This document shows positions 41,215 to 45,538 of a stretch of 45,538 nucleotides of DNA, piece after piece (position 1 is the first letter of the stretch; each line of letters begins with the position of its first letter). Under the pieces are notes generated by a model. That model saw only the letters and a program-made list of their open reading frames with translations, was not told the DNA's origin and did no database searches. The position numbers and the translations under genes were made by a program. Source of the stretch: an uncultured Mollicutes bacterium (GTDB lineage Bacteria > Bacillota_I > Bacilli_A > ML615J-28 > CAG-313); the NCBI GenBank assembly GCA_900539265.1, contig UQBM01000017.1:1-45538 (forward strand), given 5' to 3'.

Positions 41215-42567
41215 ATGAAGAAAATATTATTATCTATTTTTGTTTTAATTGGTTTATTTGTTTTTGTTAGTTGTGATAATACAAATAAAAATAATTATAC
41301 TAGTGATAATTATGATTGGAAAACCCCACAAACAGATAAATTAAAATTAACACAATCATATGAAGGTAAAGATTTTATAGAAGATGGAATTGGTGAAGTT
41401 ACGCCAATTCGTTATGTAGATGGAGATACAACCATTTTTAAAACAAGTAATGGTATTCAATTTACTGTTCGTTATAATGGTATAAATACACCAGAATCTA
41501 CATATCGAATTCAGCCTTGGGGTTTTGCCGCTTCAACATATAACAAGAAAAAATTTGAAACGGAACTTGCAAGTGGAGCCAAAGTGGTTCTTCAAGCAGA
41601 AGATTTAACACAAAGATTAGATACTACAGGTAGATATTTAGCATGGGTTTGGTTTGTTTATCCAGATGGTGATTCTAGACTTTTAAACTTAGAACTTGCT
41701 GAATATGGATATGCTTTTGTTAAATCTGCTGACGGGACTCAATATGGTAAATATTTTACAGATGCGATTTTCGATATTTCAATCAAAAAATTAAGAATAT
41801 ATGGTGAAGTGGATAAAGATTATGATTATTCAACTGAAGCCAAAGAAATGTCAATTAAAGAAATTAGAGAAACTTATGGTACAGAAGAAGCAATTGATGC
41901 ATCACGTAATGGTTTTACTTCTCCACTTATTAAAGTGAGTGGTGTAGTAGTGAGAAAAAACGGTCAAACAAATGCATATATTCAACAATATGATGATAGT
42001 ACGGGAAAATATTATGGAATATATGTATATGGTGGTTATAATTCTATTTCTAAATTAATTGAAGGTGCATATGTACAAATTACAGCAAAGGTTGGTTACT
42101 ATTATGGTTCTTTACAAATTACTGATCTTACAAGCGATAGTAAAATAAAAGTATATACTTTTGATGCTAAAGACCAAATTGCGGTAATTGATGAAACGTG
42201 TGACTCCATTAACGATATTAGAGCTTATGATAAAATAGGCACTTTAGTTAAAGTGAATAATTTAAAAGTGACAGGATATAAAGATGCCAATAATTCATCA
42301 GCTATTACTTTATATTGTGAATATCAAGATACTAAGGGTCAAACTCAAAGGTTAAATGTTAGGATTGATCAAAATGTTTTATTAAAAGATCCTATAACAG
42401 GTTCTCAAATTTTATCAGGTTCATATTTTACAGGAAAAACGTTTAGTTCAATTACTGGTATTGTAACTTATTATAATGGCGCAACGGCTGAACCTGAAAA
42501 CAATTATGCAAATGGACATATACAATTAGCATTAACTACTATGAATGATGTAGTGTTTGCAGAATAA
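41215..42567 (+). CDS. Secreted SNase-like nuclease lipoprotein with OB-fold domains
   Basis: 450 residues. A lipoprotein signal ends at FVSC (Cys20). Residues 60-170 form a staphylococcal-nuclease domain: YVDGDTT (Asp71, calcium ligand), VRYNGINTPES (Arg86, Asn91, Glu94) and TTGRYLAW (Arg140). Arg35, Glu43 and Arg87 of the staphylococcal enzyme are thus matched, but the position of its calcium ligand Asp40 is Asn91. Residues about 230-310 and 325-445 look like two OB-fold domains (IKVSGVVVRKNGQTNAYI; GTLVKVNNLKVTGYKD), as in YhcR-type nucleases. The enzyme should cut nucleic acid at the cell surface, next to the importer encoded upstream. Ribosome site AAAGGTAG. Confidence 0.88.
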   Translation: MKKILLSIFVLIGLFVFVSCDNTNKNNYTSDNYDWKTPQTDKLKLTQSYEGKDFIEDGIGEVTPIRYVDGDTTIFKTSNGIQFTVRYNGINTPESTYRIQPWGFAASTYNKKKFETELASGAKVVLQAEDLTQRLDTTGRYLAWVWFVYPDGDSRLLNLELAEYGYAFVKSADGTQYGKYFTDAIFDISIKKLRIYGEVDKDYDYSTEAKEMSIKEIRETYGTEEAIDASRNGFTSPLIKVSGVVVRKNGQTNAYIQQYDDSTGKYYGIYVYGGYNSISKLIEGAYVQITAKVGYYYGSLQITDLTSDSKIKVYTFDAKDQIAVIDETCDSINDIRAYDKIGTLVKVNNLKVTGYKDANNSSAITLYCEYQDTKGQTQRLNVRIDQNVLLKDPITGSQILSGSYFTGKTFSSITGIVTYYNGATAEPENNYANGHIQLALTTMNDVVFAE

Positions 42568-42579
42568 AAATTTAAAACT

Positions 42580-42620
42580 GGAGTTATTTTATAATTTTTA
42601 TTCTGTTATGAAATAACTCC
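42580..42620 (+). terminator. Hairpin after the nuclease gene
   Basis: GGAGTTATTT (42580-42589) pairs perfectly with AAATAACTCC (42611-42620) around a 21-base loop. No T-run follows, so it may stabilise or process the mRNA 3' end rather than terminate. Nothing else but a short A/T inverted repeat (about 42641-42663) is seen before the next gene. Confidence 0.5.
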
Positions 42621-42710
42621 TTCTAAAACTTGGTTTAATTTTTCTTTTAAAGAAAATTTAAATAATCAAAATTAAATCTATTTTGAAAAATATTAGGAGG
42701 AAAAAAAGGT

Positions 42711-45461
42711 ATGAAAATTACCGTATTAGGTAAAAAAATTGTAGCTTTCTTTGCTATAGCGCTTCTTGGTTTTTCACTTGCTGGATGCCTTGAAGAATCA
42801 GGTGGTGATGTAACTTTAGAAAAAGCTCAAGAAAATGTTAAGAGTGTTCTTAAAAGTATATTTTATGATTCAACTGTTTTAAATAATGTTACTTCTAATT
42901 TAGAATTAACTAAACAAAATGTAAACTATCCTGACGTTGAGATTAAATGGGAAAGTAATCAAGAAGATTTAGTTAAAATTGAAGAAAACAGCGAAGGCAA
43001 ACTTGAAGCCGTTGTTACTAGACCAGAACTTGATGACCCAAGAATTGAAGAAGGAAAAGATTATGTCGTTGTAGTTTTAACTGTTTCTGCTTCACAAAAA
43101 GTTGGTAATGAAGTTGCTAGTGGAACAAAAGAATTTACCTTAAGAGTGAAAACAGTTTCTGTTGATAAAGAAGGTACAATTTTAGAAGTAAAACAGGCTG
43201 TAATTGATAGTTTAGTTGAAAGAGGTGTTGCTCTTAATACGAATGATTCTAAAAATGCTTTATTCTGTGTAACATATGGACGTGTATTACTTCAAATTAG
43301 CAAATCTATGATTATATCTGATGGTACTCAATCAGTTGTTGTTTATGGTGATTATTCTAGTACTTGCAAAGTTGGAGATTTAGTTCGTGTACAAGGTGGT
43401 GTTTATTCATATTTTGGACAAATTGAATTTGCAAGTGAAGTAGCGGTTACTAAATTAGAAGAAGATGATCCTCATGCTGATATTACTGTTTGCGAGTATA
43501 AAGACACAACAATTGAGGAATATACTACTGCTTTAACTGCTGCTGTAGATGAAAATAGAAAAGTTATAGATAAAGAAGCTATCTTAAATTTTTCTGGTGC
43601 AACATATAGATTATGGGCAAAAGTATTAAAAGAAGAAGCAGCTCCTGGTGACAAATATGCTTTAGAAGATCCAGAAACTGGAACAAAAATATCTATTTAT
43701 CACTATGCAACAGACGATGCTGATCGTGCTGCTGAAATGGATAAATGGGTTGGTAAATATGTATATATTAATGCGGTAACAATTGATAGATATTCAAGTA
43801 ACGACGTTTACCGAGTATTATGGGATGGTTCTACTCTTGTTGAGGCTCCTGCTCCTACTTTAGATGATGCACAAAAGGTTGCTAAAGCTATTGCAGAACT
43901 TGAATCAACAAAATTTGCTCTTTTAAATTATAATGGTCAAGAGTTTGCTTTTCCTACTGTTAGTATAGCAGATGTAACAATTGATTGGACAACTACTCCT
44001 GTTGGTCTTGTTCAAGATGGCAAACTTGTTGTTACTGAAGATGGTGTTGCGCAATTGGTTGCAACAGTTTCATGCGGTGATGCAAGTGATACTGTTACAT
44101 TAGAAATAAATGTTCGAGTTAATGAAACTATAATGACAGTTGCTGAGGCTGTAAATGCTACTAAAGGTGATATTGTTACAATTGTAGGTGTTGTTGAAGT
44201 ATTATTTGGTTCTAAAAATAATTATTATATTGCTGATGAAACTGGTGCAATTTTAGTTTATGCAACTTGTGATTATAAACTTGGACAAACTGTTAAATTA
44301 ATTGGTGAAATTGATGCATTTAATGGTACACCTCAAATTAAGAGTGGTGCAACAGTTACATTAGTAGAAGATACAACTTGGACAATGGCTACTCCAACCC
44401 CAGTTACAATTGCTGAAGTTTTAGCATATACTGCCGAAAATGCTTTATATGGTGCTTATTTACAAGCTAGTGGACTTTTAGTAAAATCTGGTAATTATTA
44501 TTATTTAGCAGATGCTACTGATCCAACTAAACAAATTAGTCTATATAATTCAAATGTAGTTGCTGAATTAGCAGAATTTGCAGATACTGATAAAGTTGTG
44601 ACATTAAATTTCTATTTCTATGGAAATGCTAAATCTGATTGGAGTGGAGATTATCGAGTAATCTTTGCAGGTCGTGATGGTGAATATGTATTGCCTACAT
44701 TAACTGATGAAGAAACTGCTAATAAAGTTCTTGATAATTTAGATGTACCAACAACTGTTATTGATGATTTTGCATTACCTACAGTTGATGGATTAGTTTG
44801 GTCTTTAAAAGAAGTAACAGATGTCGTTATCTTAAATGGTGAAACTGTTAGTGTAACTCGTCCTGCTGTAGGTGAAGCAGATGCAACAGTTGTATTTGTG
44901 GCTACTTATACATATAAAGATGTTCCTTATACAAAAGAGTTTACTGTTGTAGTAAAAGCTTTAGAAGAAACAACTGGTGAGAAAAAAGTAACTTATACTT
45001 TTGATAAGACAACTGCTAAGGGTGTAGCATTAACAGCTGATACGGCTTTAGAAATTTTTAATACAGCATATATTGTTGGTGACACCGCTAATTGTTTAAC
45101 AGCAGTAACTGCCACAAAAGTTTATGAAGGAAATGGCCAAGGCGGTGCTTATGAAAATCAATCAGGTTTCCTTAAGATGGGAGCTTCAAAAGATAATGGA
45201 GAATTAACGTTAACTTTTGCTGATGGTATGAAAGTTACAAAGATTGAAATTAATTGTCATGATTGGATTACTGCATCAGATAAAAATCCTACTAATTCTA
45301 ATACTGTTGCTGTAAATGATTGTACACCAGTATTAGCTCCATATAATGAAAATGGCACGCCAGAGGTTATGACATTTACATTAGCGGAAGCAACAAATAT
45401 TGTTAAAATCGTTTCTGCAAAAAGAATTTTTGTATTTTCTATTACTGTTTATTTTGAATAA
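42711..45461 (+). CDS. Large surface lipoprotein with repeated OB-fold and Ig-like domains
   Basis: 916 residues. A lipoprotein signal ends at LAGC (Cys26). By reading I see an Ig-like domain (about 35-150), two OB-like domains (about 155-385; for example KSMIISDGTQSVVVYGDY), a second Ig-like domain (about 390-475), two more OB-like domains (about 476-665; KNNYYIADETGAILVYA), a third Ig-like domain (about 670-755), and a C-terminal beta domain (KVTYTFDKTTAKGVALT). The OB units resemble those of the neighbouring nuclease, suggesting both handle nucleic acid; no catalytic site is visible here. Codons favour T endings. AGGAGG precedes the ATG. A binding or capture protein for extracellular DNA/RNA or glycans is plausible but unproven. 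Confidence 0.8.
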   Translation: MKITVLGKKIVAFFAIALLGFSLAGCLEESGGDVTLEKAQENVKSVLKSIFYDSTVLNNVTSNLELTKQNVNYPDVEIKWESNQEDLVKIEENSEGKLEAVVTRPELDDPRIEEGKDYVVVVLTVSASQKVGNEVASGTKEFTLRVKTVSVDKEGTILEVKQAVIDSLVERGVALNTNDSKNALFCVTYGRVLLQISKSMIISDGTQSVVVYGDYSSTCKVGDLVRVQGGVYSYFGQIEFASEVAVTKLEEDDPHADITVCEYKDTTIEEYTTALTAAVDENRKVIDKEAILNFSGATYRLWAKVLKEEAAPGDKYALEDPETGTKISIYHYATDDADRAAEMDKWVGKYVYINAVTIDRYSSNDVYRVLWDGSTLVEAPAPTLDDAQKVAKAIAELESTKFALLNYNGQEFAFPTVSIADVTIDWTTTPVGLVQDGKLVVTEDGVAQLVATVSCGDASDTVTLEINVRVNETIMTVAEAVNATKGDIVTIVGVVEVLFGSKNNYYIADETGAILVYATCDYKLGQTVKLIGEIDAFNGTPQIKSGATVTLVEDTTWTMATPTPVTIAEVLAYTAENALYGAYLQASGLLVKSGNYYYLADATDPTKQISLYNSNVVAELAEFADTDKVVTLNFYFYGNAKSDWSGDYRVIFAGRDGEYVLPTLTDEETANKVLDNLDVPTTVIDDFALPTVDGLVWSLKEVTDVVILNGETVSVTRPAVGEADATVVFVATYTYKDVPYTKEFTVVVKALEETTGEKKVTYTFDKTTAKGVALTADTALEIFNTAYIVGDTANCLTAVTATKVYEGNGQGGAYENQSGFLKMGASKDNGELTLTFADGMKVTKIEINCHDWITASDKNPTNSNTVAVNDCTPVLAPYNENGTPEVMTFTLAEATNIVKIVSAKRIFVFSITVYFE

Positions 45462-45509
45462 TAAATGAAAAAGCTTTAAGGTTTATGATATGATGTCTCT
45501 AAAGTAGAC

Positions 45510-45538
45510 AGTGAATAAAAATAAAATTATTCACTATT
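45510..45538 (+). terminator. Probable terminator cut by the window edge
   Basis: AGTGAATAA (45510-45518) pairs with TTATTCACT (45527-45535) around an 8-base loop. The expected T-run would lie beyond the end of the window. Confidence 0.5.

Noticed and set aside
1..45538. tRNA, rRNA or insertion-sequence elements
   Set aside because: No tRNA cloverleaf, rRNA segment or transposase gene was recognised on either strand.

Overview
The window is a replication-origin region from the chromosome of a low-GC Gram-positive bacterium. By composition and gene content I infer the class Bacilli, near the Mollicutes/Erysipelotrichia branch. Evidence: very AT-rich DNA, strong AGGAGG-type ribosome sites, textbook TTGACA-N17-TATAAT promoters, two T-box leaders, Firmicute-type dnaX, yidC (lipoprotein type), ebfC-recR and jag genes, and spore-associated genes (spoVT, a cwlJ-like gene, gerQ). 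Trp is encoded by TGG and only one of about 36 genes (pth) stops at TGA. I see no rRNA, tRNA, CRISPR array or insertion sequence.

Layout. 1-1320: a secreted C39-like cysteine-peptidase gene broken by two one-base homopolymer shifts. 1321-7423 (- strand): spoVT, mfd, pth, folD, ppa. 7424-8954 (+): cwlJ-like, gerQ, hit. 8953-16562 (-): serS with a T-box leader, then gyrA, gyrB, recF, yaaA. 16563-18972: a 1.2-kb AT-only-like stretch followed by a + strand ribbon-helix-helix/ParA partition operon. It is lodged between yaaA and dnaN, which are normally neighbours. 19020-21636 (-): dnaN, dnaA. 21646-21800: DnaA-box cluster (oriC); a second pair of boxes lies between dnaA and dnaN. 21864-29056 (+): a membrane-anchored unknown gene, rpmH, rnpA, yidC, jag, mnmE, and asnS with a T-box leader. 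29071-30183 (-): a two-TM unknown protein. 30363-36458 (+): unknown-NfeD-SPFH operon, then dnaX-ebfC-recR and a small membrane protein. 36659-45461 (+): an ABC importer (ATPase, two permeases, binding lipoprotein) followed by a staphylococcal-nuclease-like lipoprotein and a 916-residue OB/Ig-domain lipoprotein.

How the parts fit. Most genes left of about 21.7 kb read left and most genes right of it read right, as expected for replication leaving oriC in both directions. The exceptions are cwlJ-gerQ-hit, the ParA operon and the unknown gene at 29 kb. Two places look most novel. One is the plasmid-style partition cassette and palindrome-rich AT tract inside the dnaA-gyrA cluster, plausibly a chromosome-segregation locus. 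The other is the nuclease/OB-lipoprotein/ABC-importer cluster, plausibly for scavenging extracellular nucleic acid. All functions are read from sequence by eye; no database search was run.
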